A model generated the notes under the pieces. It was not told the origin of the DNA, did no database searches, and saw only the letters and a program-made list of their open reading frames with translations. The translations under genes were made by a program, and so were the position numbers. From Kofleriaceae bacterium (GTDB taxonomy: Bacteria > Myxococcota_A > Polyangia > Haliangiales > Haliangiaceae): 64,000 nt of DNA. The stretch lies in the NCBI GenBank assembly GCA_018057825.1, contig JAGPCY010000033.1, forward strand, positions 48,347 to 112,346, written 5' to 3'. Of the stretch, positions 1-8,567 are shown piece by piece. How positions within the stretch are numbered: the first letter of the stretch is position 1; the number at the start of each line of letters is the position of its first letter.

Positions 1-681
1 CTCGCGCGAGCGGGCCTCGAGGAGCGCGGTGGTCTGGGCCAGCTCGGCGTTCTTGGCCAGGACCGACAGGTACAGCTTGGAGTTGTCGATCACCACCGCG
101 GCCTGGCTGGCCAGGGCCAGGAGCAGGTCCTCGTCGTCGTGGGAGAAGGCCGAGAACAAGGACAGACTGGCGCTGATGTCGGGGTCGGCCCGGCCGGCGG
201 GATCGAGGGCGCGCTTGTTCAAGACCTGGACCACGCCGACCACCGCGCCGGCACGGTTGCGCATCGGCACGCACAGGATCGAGCGGGTCCGGTAGCCCGA
301 GCGCTGATCGACCGCGGGCTGGAACCGCGCGTCGCGGTAGGCGTCGGGGATGTTGACCACCTTGCCCGAGGCCGCGACCCAGCCGGCCACGCCCTCGCCG
401 ACCTGCAGGCGGATGTTGAGCGTGTCCTTGCCCTGCACCACCTTCGACCACAGCTCGCGGCCGTCCTCCGACAGCAGGTACAAGGTCGAACGATCGGCGT
501 CCATCAGCTCGGTGACCTTGTCGATCAACAAGCGCAGGAGCTGATCGAGCTCGGTCGTGCTCGACAGCGCCGCGCCGACCTCGGTCACCAGCTCGAGCTT
601 CTTGCGCTCGCGCAGGAGCGCGGTCGCCAGCGCCGCCGGATTCGGCGGCGCCGCCGCGTCGGTCGCGGACGGGGACGTCAT
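1..681 (-). CDS. GAF-domain signalling protein, 3' part outside window
   Basis: This is the N-terminal part of a cytoplasmic signalling protein; 227 codons are open from the ATG at 681 to the window edge. Residues ~30-195 look like a GAF domain: a leading helix ([19 protein letters not shown]), a core strand with [10 protein letters not shown], the loop [20 protein letters not shown] and a final strand with [17 protein letters not shown]. The last ~30 visible residues ([20 protein letters not shown]) look like a coiled-coil linker, so an output module such as a kinase, cyclase, phosphatase or sigma-54 activator probably follows. The output cannot be seen. The gene lies 37 bases downstream of the TPR-metalloprotease lipoprotein gene on the same strand. 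A TACCAT hexamer lies 9 bases upstream of the start. Confidence 0.85.
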   Translation of the reverse strand, partial: MTSPSATDAAAPPNPAALATALLRERKKLELVTEVGAALSSTTELDQLLRLLIDKVTELMDADRSTLYLLSEDGRELWSKVVQGKDTLNIRLQVGEGVAGWVAASGKVVNIPDAYRDARFQPAVDQRSGYRTRSILCVPMRNRAGAVVGVVQVLNKRALDPAGRADPDISASLSLFSAFSHDDEDLLLALASQAAVVIDNSKLYLSVLAKNAELAQTTALLEARSRE

Positions 682-718
682 GACCGCGCGATGGTACACG
701 ACGCGGCGCGGCCCGCGG

Positions 719-1972
719 TCACTCGAGATCGCGGCGGCGCAGATCGTCCTCGTCGAGACCGGCGGCGTGGCCCAGCTCGTGGCGCAGCGTGCGCTCGATC
801 TGCGCCGACAGCTCGGCCCGGGTCCGGACCGCGCGGGCCAGGTTCAGGCGGTACAGCACGATCGCCCGCGGCGGCGGCGCCTCGCCCGGCTCGGCGTCGA
901 CCCCGAGCGGCAGCCCGCGATACAGGCCGAGGATGGTCGGCGGAAACGGCGGGTCGGCGGCCGCCAGGTCGGCCGGATCGGGGCGGTCGGCGATCGCGAT
1001 CGGCACCTGGGCGGCGCGGGCCCGGTCGTCGGGCGGCAGCGCCGCCACGGCGCGCTCGATCTCGGCGGCCATCTCGTCGGCGGTGATCGCCACCGGCGGC
1101 GGGAACTCGTCGGGGGCCAGGGCCCGGGCGCGGGCGAAGTGCTGCTCGGCGACCGCCAGCTCGCCGAGCTGCTCGCGGGCCAGGCCCAGCATGTGGTGGG
1201 CGTAGGGCTCGTCGGGCCGGGCCTCGAGGACCCGGGCCAGCTCGGCGGCGGCCTCGGCCGCCCGCCCGAGGTTGAACAGCGCCACCCCGTGCTCGTGGCG
1301 GGCGTCGATCAAGGTGCGATCGAGGGCGAGCGCGGCAGCGGCGTGCTCGGCGGCCTCGTCCGACCGACCCAGGTCGTTGGCGGCCTGGGCCTGGAGCAAC
1401 GCCAGCTCGGCGCGCAGATCGGCGGCGCCCCGACGGCGGGCCGCGGCTCGGGCGGCGCCGCGGCGGGCCAGCTCGAGACCGAGGGCGGTAGTGTCCCGAC
1501 TCTTGTCGGCGACCCCGTTGATGTAGAAGTCGGCGACCGCGCGCAGGGTCTCGGGGTCCTCGGGGTCGAGGGCCAGCGCCAGGTCGTAGGCGATCGCGGC
1601 CTCGCGATCGCGACCGGCCCCGGCCAGGGCTGCGCCGCGCAGGTGGTGGGCCTCGATCGCCCGCGGCGCGCGATCGGCGGCCATGTCGGCGCAGGTGAAG
1701 GCGTCGGCCCAGGCGCCCGCCGTCAGATGCCGGCCGGCCTCGTCGAGCAAGGCGTCGAGAGCGCGATCGGTCTGGACCGCCAGGGTGGCGGCGGCGGCGC
1801 AGGTGCCCAGGAGCGGCGTCGCCGGCGGCGGGGCGCCACGATCGGCGGCCGGCGCGGGCGACGGGACCACGGCCGGCGGTGGCGGCGACGGAGCGGGAGG
1901 CGCGGCGCGGTCGCCACCACAGCCCAGCGCGCACAGCGCCGCGACCGACCACGCGGGGGCCCGAAGGTTCAC
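719..1972 (-). CDS. TPR lipoprotein with minimal zincin (MMP-like) domain
   Basis: Predicted exported lipoprotein of 417 residues: GTG start, hydrophobic N-terminus, lipobox ALGC near residue 18, then a Pro/Ala-rich spacer. Residues ~85-280 contain at least four tetratricopeptide-like helix pairs, for example around [20 protein letters not shown]. The C-terminal ~130 residues end in [17 protein letters not shown], with HELGH at 398-402. This matches the short zincin family PF06262 (minimal MMP-like domain), whose usual members are small cytoplasmic proteins of about 120 residues. Fusion to TPRs and a lipid anchor is unusual. It probably degrades or binds envelope proteins; the substrate is unknown. 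It sits 28 bases after polA on the same strand but has its own TATGCT hexamer 6 bases before the GTG, so it may be independently transcribed. Confidence 0.8.
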   Translation of the reverse strand: MNLRAPAWSVAALCALGCGGDRAAPPAPSPPPPAVVPSPAPAADRGAPPPATPLLGTCAAAATLAVQTDRALDALLDEAGRHLTAGAWADAFTCADMAADRAPRAIEAHHLRGAALAGAGRDREAAIAYDLALALDPEDPETLRAVADFYINGVADKSRDTTALGLELARRGAARAAARRRGAADLRAELALLQAQAANDLGRSDEAAEHAAAALALDRTLIDARHEHGVALFNLGRAAEAAAELARVLEARPDEPYAHHMLGLAREQLGELAVAEQHFARARALAPDEFPPPVAITADEMAAEIERAVAALPPDDRARAAQVPIAIADRPDPADLAAADPPFPPTILGLYRGLPLGVDAEPGEAPPPRAIVLYRLNLARAVRTRAELSAQIERTLRHELGHAAGLDEDDLRRRDLE

Positions 1973-1978
1973 GGCGCC

Positions 1979-1984
1979 AGCATA
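1979..1984 (-). promoter_or_regulatory. Candidate leaderless -10 hexamer TATGCT
   Basis: TATGCT on the minus strand ends 6 bases before the GTG of the TPR-metalloprotease gene. This spacing puts the transcription start on or beside the start codon. It is one of a recurring TANNNT set in this window. Confidence 0.45.
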
Positions 1985-2000
1985 GCGCGCGGCCGCGCGG

Positions 2001-4721
2001 TTAGCAGTCGGCCCAGGACCGCGCGATGCCGAGGTCGACCTCGAGCGGCACGTCGAGGGCGTAGGCCGCCGACATCTCCTCCTTCACGATCTCGCCGATC
2101 GCCTCGGCGCGATCGGGGTCGACCTCGAACACCAGCTCGTCGTGGACCGTGAGCAACATCGCCGCCGGCAGGCGATCGCGCTCGATCCGCCGCGCGCACG
2201 CCAGCATCGCCCGCTTGAGGATGTCGGCGCCGGCGCCCTGCAGCGGCGTGTTCTGCGCCACCCGCTCGCCGGCCCGCCGCGCCACCGGGCTCTTCGAGGC
2301 CAGCTCGGGGATGGGCCGCCAGCGCCCGAGCAAGGTGCGCGCGCCTCCCGCGGCCTTGGCCTCGGCCACGAGCTGATCCATGAACCGCCGCACCGTCGGC
2401 AGCCGCGCGAAGTAGCGGTCGATGTAGTCCTTGGCGTCGCGCTTGGGGATGTCGAGAGCGCGGGCCAGGCCGAAGTCCGACTGGCCGTAGATCAGGCCGT
2501 AGTTGACCGCCTTGGCGATGCGGCGCTCCTTGGCGGTGATCTGCGCCAGCGGCAGCTCGAGCACCTCGGCCGCGGTCTGGGCATGGACGTCGACGCCGTC
2601 GCGGAAGGCCTTGACCAGCACCGGATCGCCCGACAGGTGGGCCATGATCCGCAGCTCGATCTGCGAGTAGTCGGCGGCCAGGAGCACCTTGCCCGGGGCG
2701 GCGACGAAGCCGCGGCGGATCGCCCGGCCGACCTCGGTGCGGATCGGGATGTTCTGCAGGTTGGGATCCTGCGACGAGATCCGGCCGGTCGCCGCGACCA
2801 CCTGGTTGAACAGCGTGTGCAAGCGCCCGGTCTTGGGGTGGACCAGGGGCGGCAGCGCGTCGAGGTACGTGCCGCGCAGCTTGGTCAGCTCGCGGTGCTC
2901 GAGGATCGGCCGGATGATCGGGTGGACGTCGATCAGGCTCTCGAGGACGTCGTGGTCCACCGAGTACCCGGTCTTGGTCTTCTTCATGCGATCGCTCTCG
3001 AGCCCGAGGGTCTCGAACAACAGGTGCGCGAGCTGCTTGGGCGAGCCCAGGTTGACCCCGGCGCCGCCGGCCTCGGCGACCTGCGCCTCGAGGGTCGCGA
3101 TCTGCTGACCGACCTCGGCCGACATGCGCGCGAAGTGCGGGCCGTCGATGCAGATGCCGGTGCGCTCGACCTCGACGAGGAGCTGGGCGATCGGCAGCTC
3201 GAGGTCGCGGTACAGGCCGTCGAGCCCGCGCTGGGTCAGGCCGGCCGCCAGCCGCGGGGCCGCCGCCAGCCCGATCGCCGCCGCGGCGCCGACCCAGGCC
3301 GCGGCCTCGACCGGCGCGCTGGCCTCGAAGGAGCCGGCCCGACCGACCGCGGCGCTGTAGCTCGGCACGGTCAGGCCGATCGCCGCGGCGACCGCGTCGA
3401 CCGTCGACGGCGCGCTGGCGTCGAGGAGAAAGCGGGCCAGCATCGGATCGTCGACCACCCCGGCCAGCGCCCAGCCGCGGCCGCGCAGGCAGCGCTCGGC
3501 GTGCTTGCAGTCGTGGACGACCTTGGCCACCGCCGGGTCGGCCAGGAGCGCCACCAGCGGCGCCAGCGCGGCGTCCGACGGCGGCGGCCCGGCGGCCAGC
3601 GAGCGATGGGCCAGCGGCACGTAGCCCGGCGCGGCGTCGGGCGGCGCCAGCGCGAGCCCGACCACGACCGCGCGATCGAAGCGGCCGACGGTCTCGACCG
3701 CCAGGCCGCAGCGCCCGGCCGCGCGGACCGCGGCGCACAGCGCGGCGATCGCGGCGGCGTCGTCCGCCACCGTCGGCGCCGGGCCCAGGCCCGCCACCGG
3801 CTCGATCGTCACCGGCGCCGCCGGCGCGCCGCTCGCGCTCGGCGTGCGATCGATCTTCTCGATCAGGTTGCCGAACTCGAGCTCGGTGAAGATCGCGCGC
3901 AGGGCGTCGTGGTCCCACGGCTTGGCCCGCAGGTCATCGACCGCCATCGGCAGCGCCACCGCGCGATCGAGCTCGACCAGGCGGCGCGAGATCCGCAGGC
4001 GCTCGACCTGGGCCGGATCGCCGAGCGGGTGCTTGCCGCGGACCTTGGGGTTGGCCGCGATCAGCGCCTCGAGATCGGGGTAGGTGTTGACCAGCTCAGC
4101 CGCGGTCTTGTCGCCGACGCCGGCCACCCCCGGGATGTTGTCGCTGGTGTCGCCGCGCAGGGCGAGGAAGTCGGCGACCCGCTCGGGCGGCACGCCGAAC
4201 TTCTCGATCACCGCGTCGCGGGTGTAGGTCTGGGCGCGCATCGCGTCGATGACCGCGGTGTGCTCGCCGACGAGCTGCATCAAGTCCTTGTCGGCCGAGT
4301 AGATCGTGCAGTCCCAGCCGCGGCCAGCGGCGGCGGTGGCCAGGGTGGCGACCACGTCGTCGGCCTCGACCCCGGGGATGGCGAGGACCGGCCAGCCCAG
4401 GGCGGCGACCAGCGGCGCGAACCGCGGCATCTGGATCGCGAGGTCCTCGGGGGCCGGCGGTCGGTTGGCCTTGTACTCGGGATAGATCTCGGTGCGGAAG
4501 TTCTTGCGGCCGGCGTCGAACACCACCGCGATCCGCTCGGGGCCGACGTCCTCGCGCAGGCGCAGGAGCATGCGCGCGAACACGTACAGCGCGCCGGTCG
4601 GCATGCCGTCCTTGGTCGACAGCCGGACCTCGCGTCGCTCGCTGCGCGATGACGCGTTCATCAGGCCGAAGTGGGCCCGGAAGATGTAACCGTGGCCGTC
4701 GACGACGTGGAGGCGCTCCAT
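2001..4721 (-). CDS. polA: DNA polymerase I, proofreading domain degenerate
   Basis: DNA polymerase I (906 residues) for gap filling and Okazaki fragment processing. Residues 1-290 are the 5' nuclease domain (VVFDAGRKNFRTEIYPEYKA; GDTSDNIPGVAGVGDKTA at 190-207). Residues ~315-500 occupy the place of the 3'-5' exonuclease. The polymerase domain has motif A DYSQIELR from D684, motif B RRIAKAVNYGLIYG with Tyr741, and motif C VHDE at 859-862. In the exonuclease region the E. coli Asp355/Glu357 pair reads A341-V-E343 and Asp424 aligns with A408, so proofreading is probably lost, as in several bacterial Pol I enzymes. Tyr741 replaces the Phe762 of E. coli; Tyr there is known to relax discrimination against dideoxynucleotides. 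It lies 11 bases after the upstream ABC binding-protein gene. Confidence 0.97.
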   Translation of the reverse strand: MERLHVVDGHGYIFRAHFGLMNASSRSERREVRLSTKDGMPTGALYVFARMLLRLREDVGPERIAVVFDAGRKNFRTEIYPEYKANRPPAPEDLAIQMPRFAPLVAALGWPVLAIPGVEADDVVATLATAAAGRGWDCTIYSADKDLMQLVGEHTAVIDAMRAQTYTRDAVIEKFGVPPERVADFLALRGDTSDNIPGVAGVGDKTAAELVNTYPDLEALIAANPKVRGKHPLGDPAQVERLRISRRLVELDRAVALPMAVDDLRAKPWDHDALRAIFTELEFGNLIEKIDRTPSASGAPAAPVTIEPVAGLGPAPTVADDAAAIAALCAAVRAAGRCGLAVETVGRFDRAVVVGLALAPPDAAPGYVPLAHRSLAAGPPPSDAALAPLVALLADPAVAKVVHDCKHAERCLRGRGWALAGVVDDPMLARFLLDASAPSTVDAVAAAIGLTVPSYSAAVGRAGSFEASAPVEAAAWVGAAAAIGLAAAPRLAAGLTQRGLDGLYRDLELPIAQLLVEVERTGICIDGPHFARMSAEVGQQIATLEAQVAEAGGAGVNLGSPKQLAHLLFETLGLESDRMKKTKTGYSVDHDVLESLIDVHPIIRPILEHRELTKLRGTYLDALPPLVHPKTGRLHTLFNQVVAATGRISSQDPNLQNIPIRTEVGRAIRRGFVAAPGKVLLAADYSQIELRIMAHLSGDPVLVKAFRDGVDVHAQTAAEVLELPLAQITAKERRIAKAVNYGLIYGQSDFGLARALDIPKRDAKDYIDRYFARLPTVRRFMDQLVAEAKAAGGARTLLGRWRPIPELASKSPVARRAGERVAQNTPLQGAGADILKRAMLACARRIERDRLPAAMLLTVHDELVFEVDPDRAEAIGEIVKEEMSAAYALDVPLEVDLGIARSWADC

Positions 4722-4732
4722 CGCGCGCGACC

Positions 4733-5578
4733 CTACCAGGCCGCGGCGGTCGCGCGCAGCCGCGGCAGCGCCTCGATGGTCCAGGCCCCGTACCAGAACA
4801 GATCGCGGCCGCTGACGTCGACCTGCGCGACCCCGGGCAGGGCCGCGGCCAGGGCCGCGCGATCGTCGGCCCCGAAGGCGTGGGGCTCGTCGGCCAGGAC
4901 CACCAGGTCGGGCTGGCGGGCCGCGACCTCGGCGAAGCTGACCCGCGGGTAGCGCTGATCGCGGCCGGCGGGATCGGCGGCGGCGGCCTTGCCCAGATCG
5001 GCGGCCAGCGGATAGAGGCGCAGCCGATCGTCGAAGGCGTTGCCGATGCCGACCGCGGCCAGGACGTCGGCGCCGAAGGTGTCGGCGTTCATCGTCATGA
5101 GCGGATCCATCCAGATCGGCGCGAAGGCCCGGCGGCGCGGCGGTGGCGGCGACGCGGCCCCCAGCGCGTAGCCGGCGCGGATGAGCGCCACCACCTCGGG
5201 GTCGCGCTGGACCTCGAGCAGCCGCGCCAGCCGCGCGACGTGGGCCACGGCGTCGCCGACCCGGCGCGGCATCGACACCAGGACCGGGACCCGCTCGGCC
5301 AGGCGCTCGAGGGCGCCGCGGGTGTTCTCCTCCTGGTTGGCGATCACCAGCTCGGGGCCGAGCGCCAGGACCGCGTCGACGTCGACGTCCTTGGTGCCCC
5401 CGACGACCTCGGCAGCGGCCACCGCCGGCACGTCACAGTAGGAGGTGCGGCCGACCACCCGCTCGGCGCAACCCAGCGCGCACAGGGTATAGGTGTCGCT
5501 CGGCACCAGGGACACCACCCGGCGCGGGGCGCGCAAGAGGCACACGTCACGGCCCAGATCGTCCTTTACGCGCTGCAT
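4733..5578 (-). CDS. Helical-backbone metal/cobalamin-binding protein (BtuF/FhuD family)
   Basis: 281-residue protein of the Peripla_BP_2 fold that binds B12 or ferric chelates for ABC importers. Typical marks are PRRVVSLVPSDTYTLCALGC near the start, VVGRTSYCDVP, VGGTKDVDVDAVLALGPELV and the central WMDPLMTMNADTFGADVLAA; the C-terminal lobe contains YPRVSFAEVAARQPDLVVLA. The best start, ATG at 5578 (MQRVKDDLGRDV), gives no signal peptide. The protein may therefore be cytoplasmic, or exported from a start I do not recognise. No permease or ATPase gene is adjacent, so the transported ligand cannot be assigned. It precedes polA by 11 bases and is probably cotranscribed with it. Cobalamin binding is the best guess, with ferric siderophore as the alternative. 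Confidence 0.75.
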   Translation of the reverse strand: MQRVKDDLGRDVCLLRAPRRVVSLVPSDTYTLCALGCAERVVGRTSYCDVPAVAAAEVVGGTKDVDVDAVLALGPELVIANQEENTRGALERLAERVPVLVSMPRRVGDAVAHVARLARLLEVQRDPEVVALIRAGYALGAASPPPPRRRAFAPIWMDPLMTMNADTFGADVLAAVGIGNAFDDRLRLYPLAADLGKAAAADPAGRDQRYPRVSFAEVAARQPDLVVLADEPHAFGADDRAALAAALPGVAQVDVSGRDLFWYGAWTIEALPRLRATAAAW

Positions 5579-5637
5579 CGCCGCGACCTTGCCCGCGGCG
5601 ATGGCCCGAGGCAAGCGCCGCGCCGGCCGCGATCGAG

Positions 5638-5643
5638 TAGGCT
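5638..5643 (+). promoter_or_regulatory. Candidate leaderless -10 hexamer TAGGCT
   Basis: TAGGCT ends 7 bases before the ATG of the small membrane protein gene at 5651. It has the same geometry as the other TANNNT sites in the window. Confidence 0.4.
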
Positions 5644-5650
5644 CCCGGCG

Positions 5651-6079
5651 ATGGCCAAGGCCCCGCGCCCCGCCCCCGCCGACGCCCTGCCGATCGACGT
5701 CAAGCCCCAGGAGCTGGCCCAGCGCCTGGCCGATCCCGAGTTCCGCGCCCGCATCGAGCAGGCGGTGCAGCAGCTCCCGGCCGACAAGGCCGCCGAGCTG
5801 GTCGCGCTCCTCGAGGCCAGCATCCGCCGACGACGGATCGAGATGTGGGGCTACATCGCGGCCGCGATCGTCATGCTGGTCGGGATGGTGTTCGCGCTGT
5901 ATCTCTACGGCCGGGCCGGCGGCGATAGCTTCGTCGGCTGGGTGTTCCTCCTGCCGCTCGGGCTGGCCGGGCTGACGATGATGCTGGTGGCGCGCTGGGC
6001 CCGCGCCGCCGACGCCGCCAGCCGGACCCAGCGGGCGGCCCTGCGGGCGAGCGGCGACGATCGACCGCGCCCGCGGTGA
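5651..6079 (+). CDS. Small two-helix membrane protein, unknown function
   Basis: 142-residue protein I cannot assign to a characterised family. Residues 1-65 are soluble and helical (PQELAQRLADPEFRARIEQA, then PADKAAELVALLEASIRRRR). Two transmembrane segments follow, about residues 70-92 (IAAAIVMLVGMVFALYLYG) and 100-120 (GWVFLLPLGLAGLTMMLVA), and a basic tail. The RRRR just before the first helix suggests the N-terminus is cytoplasmic. The gene starts 72 bases from the divergent ABC binding-protein gene and ends 26 bases before the first sugar-dehydrogenase lipoprotein gene. Confidence 0.7.
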   Translation: MAKAPRPAPADALPIDVKPQELAQRLADPEFRARIEQAVQQLPADKAAELVALLEASIRRRRIEMWGYIAAAIVMLVGMVFALYLYGRAGGDSFVGWVFLLPLGLAGLTMMLVARWARAADAASRTQRAALRASGDDRPRPR

Positions 6080-6105
6080 CCGGCCGGCGTATAGTGCCGG
6101 CCCAT

Positions 6106-7347
6106 ATGCGTCGCCTCGCCCTCGCGCTCGCCCTGTTCTCGCCGCTCGCGGCGTGCAAGGACTCGCCAAAGTTCACCCCAGTCGATGCCGACGAGTCCGA
6201 CGGACCGCCGGGGCCGATCGACGGCCCGACCGCGGACACCCTGCCTGCGACCTGCACCCCGCGCGCGGGCACCAACGTCGCCCTCGGCCCGGCGATCGCG
6301 GGCTTCGACGCGCCGGTCGGCCTGACCGCCCCGCCCGACGACCCCCGGATCTTCGTGGTCGAGCAAAGCGGCGCGATCCGCGTCATCAAGAACGGCGCGC
6401 TCCTGCCGACGCCCTTCATCGACCTGAGCGGCCCGGTCCTGGCCGGCGGCGAGCGCGGCCTGCTCGGCCTGGCCTTCCATCCGCAGTTCGCCACCAACGG
6501 CCGCTTCTACGTCAACTTCACCCGCGACCCCGACGGCGCGACCGTGATCGGCGAGTACACCGCGCCGGCCGGCAGCGACGTCGCGACCCCGGGCAGCTTC
6601 CGCGAGGTCCTGCGCATCCCGCAGCCGTTCTCGAACCACAACGCCGGCTGGCTGACCTTCGGGCCCGACGGCAAGTTGTACATCGCGATGGGCGACGGCG
6701 GCTCGGGCGGCGACCCCGGCGATCGCGCCCAGAACGATCGCGAGCTGCTCGGCAAGATGCTGCGCATCGACGTCGACACCCGCACCGGCAGCAAGGGCTA
6801 CGGCATCCCGGCCGACAACCCGTTCGCGTCGAGCCCCGACGGCACCAACGACCCGCGCCCCGAGATCTGGGGCAAGGGCCTGCGCAACCCGTTCCGGTTC
6901 TCCTTCGACCGCGGCACCGGCGATCTCTACATCGGCGACGTCGGCCAGAACGCGTGGGAGGAGGTCAACGCCCACGCCAACACCGCCGGGGTCAACTGGG
7001 GCTGGGATGACCGCGAGGGCGCCAACTGCTTCGAGCCGACCTCGGGCTGCCTGACCGCCAACCGGACCGACCCGGTCGTGCAGCACTCGGCCGGCAGCGG
7101 CTGGCGTTCCGTGATCGGCGGCGAGGTCTACCGCGGCACCTGCTTCCCCGACCTGGTCGGCCAGTACTTCTACGGCGACTACAGCCAGGGCGGCCTGTGG
7201 GCGTTCCGCCTGGTCGGCGGCGTGGCGCAAAACGATCGTCAGGTCATCGCCTCGGTCGGCTCGATCACCCACGTCGCCGCCGACGCCCGCGGCGAGCTGT
7301 ACGTCGTGACCCACGACGGGCGGGTCCGGCCGATCATCATCCCGTGA
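6106..7347 (+). CDS. PQQ-type glucose/sorbosone dehydrogenase-like lipoprotein, copy 1
   Basis: 413-residue exported lipoprotein (signal with FSPLAACKD, lipobox LAAC) of the soluble sugar dehydrogenase beta-propeller family (PF07995; GSDH/Hip-like). Diagnostic segments are FDAPVGLTAPPDDPRIFVVE, GGERGLLGLAFHPQFATNG, FVNFT-type blade ends, FSNHNAGWLTFGPDGKLYIA, MGDGGSGGDPGD, GIPADNPFAS, PEIWGKGLRNPFRFSFDR and the late blade RSVIGGEVYRG. The family oxidises sugars with PQQ or acts as a structural propeller; GDGGSGGDP supplies Ca/PQQ-site residues in characterised members. The substrate is unknown. A TATAGT hexamer ends 10 bases before the ATG. The TGA overlaps the GTG of a paralogue, so the two are probably coexpressed. 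Confidence 0.88.
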   Translation: MRRLALALALFSPLAACKDSPKFTPVDADESDGPPGPIDGPTADTLPATCTPRAGTNVALGPAIAGFDAPVGLTAPPDDPRIFVVEQSGAIRVIKNGALLPTPFIDLSGPVLAGGERGLLGLAFHPQFATNGRFYVNFTRDPDGATVIGEYTAPAGSDVATPGSFREVLRIPQPFSNHNAGWLTFGPDGKLYIAMGDGGSGGDPGDRAQNDRELLGKMLRIDVDTRTGSKGYGIPADNPFASSPDGTNDPRPEIWGKGLRNPFRFSFDRGTGDLYIGDVGQNAWEEVNAHANTAGVNWGWDDREGANCFEPTSGCLTANRTDPVVQHSAGSGWRSVIGGEVYRGTCFPDLVGQYFYGDYSQGGLWAFRLVGGVAQNDRQVIASVGSITHVAADARGELYVVTHDGRVRPIIIP

Positions 7348-8567
7348 TCGCTCGCGCTGGCGCCGTGGCGGTGGCGGTCGCGCTGGGCGGCTGCGGCGGC
7401 GGTGGCGCCCGGCACGACGCTGCACCGGCGATCGACGCCAGCGTCGACGCCGCCATGGCCGCGTGTGACCCGCGCCTCGGCGAGCGGATCGAGCTAGTGC
7501 CGGTGGCGACCGGGTTGGATCGCCCGGTCGGCGTCACCGGCCCGGTGGGCGATCGCCGCATCGTCGTGGTCGAGCAGGGTGGCCTCCTGCGCCTGATCGA
7601 CGACGCCGGCCTGGCCGAGGCGCCCTACCTCGATCTGCGCGCCGCGGTGATCGCCGAGGGTGAGCGGGGCCTCCTCGGCCTGGCGTTTCATCCGCGGTTC
7701 GGGGCCAACGGCCGGCTGTTCGTCAACTTCACCCGCGCCCCCGACGGCGCGACCGTGATCGCCGAGCTGACCGCGGATCCCGCGGCGACCACCGTCGACG
7801 CCGCGACCCGGCGCGACCTCTTGGTGATCGAGCAGCCGTTCCCGCAGCACAACGGCGGCGGGCTCGAGTTTGGCCCCGACGGTTACCTCTACGTCGCGAC
7901 CGGCGACGGCGGCTCGGGCGGCGACCCGTTCGGCAACGGCCAGCGCCTGACCACTCACCTGGGCAAGGTCCTGCGCCTCGACGTCGACGGCGCCGACGGC
8001 GCCCGGCCCTACCGCATCCCGGCCGACAATCCCTTCGCGACCAGCCCCGACGGCCCCGACGATCCGCGACCAGAGATCTGGCACTGGGGCCTGCGCAACC
8101 CGTGGCGATTCACGTTCGATCGCGCGACCGGCGATCTGTACCTGGGCGATGTCGGCCAGGGCCGCTACGAAGAGATCGACTACACGCCGCACCGACCGGC
8201 CGTGAACTGGGGCTGGGACGATCGCGAGGGCGCGCACTGCTTCACCCCGCCGTCGACCGGGTGCGCGACCGCCGACCGCACCGATCCGATCCTCGAGCGC
8301 GACCACACGACCACGGGGTGGACCTCGATCATCGGCGGTCAGGTCTACCGGGGGCGCTGCTTCCCCGGCCTGGTCGGCCGCTACTTCTTCGGCGACTTCA
8401 CCGCCCGCGCGCTGTGGTCGACCCGGGTGGTCGGCGGGGTCGCGACCGAGGAGCGCGCCGAGGTCGCCGAGGCCGGGCGGATCACCGCGATCCACGCCGA
8501 TGGCGTCGATGAGCTGTACATCACGACCTACGAGGGCGTGCTGGCCCGGATCGAGGCTCGGCCATGA
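7344..8567 (+). CDS. PQQ-type glucose/sorbosone dehydrogenase-like lipoprotein, copy 2
   Basis: 407-residue paralogue of the preceding protein, read from the GTG at 7344 that overlaps the upstream stop (GTGA). That start gives a clean signal peptide and lipobox (VALGGC). The same beta-propeller marks recur in order: RPVGVTGPVGDRRIVVVEQG, EGERGLLGLAFHPRFGANG, FPQHNGGGLEFGPDGYLYVA, GDGGSGGDPFGNG, RIPADNPFATSPDGPDDPRP, GLRNPWRFTFDRATGDLYLG, TSIIGGQVYRGRCFPGLVG. The pair is a tandem duplication; clear divergence in the N-terminal 40 residues and in several blades suggests an old one. The protein is probably anchored in the envelope. Its stop overlaps the start of the alpha/beta hydrolase gene by 4 bases. 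Confidence 0.88.
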   Translation: MIARAGAVAVAVALGGCGGGGARHDAAPAIDASVDAAMAACDPRLGERIELVPVATGLDRPVGVTGPVGDRRIVVVEQGGLLRLIDDAGLAEAPYLDLRAAVIAEGERGLLGLAFHPRFGANGRLFVNFTRAPDGATVIAELTADPAATTVDAATRRDLLVIEQPFPQHNGGGLEFGPDGYLYVATGDGGSGGDPFGNGQRLTTHLGKVLRLDVDGADGARPYRIPADNPFATSPDGPDDPRPEIWHWGLRNPWRFTFDRATGDLYLGDVGQGRYEEIDYTPHRPAVNWGWDDREGAHCFTPPSTGCATADRTDPILERDHTTTGWTSIIGGQVYRGRCFPGLVGRYFFGDFTARALWSTRVVGGVATEERAEVAEAGRITAIHADGVDELYITTYEGVLARIEARP

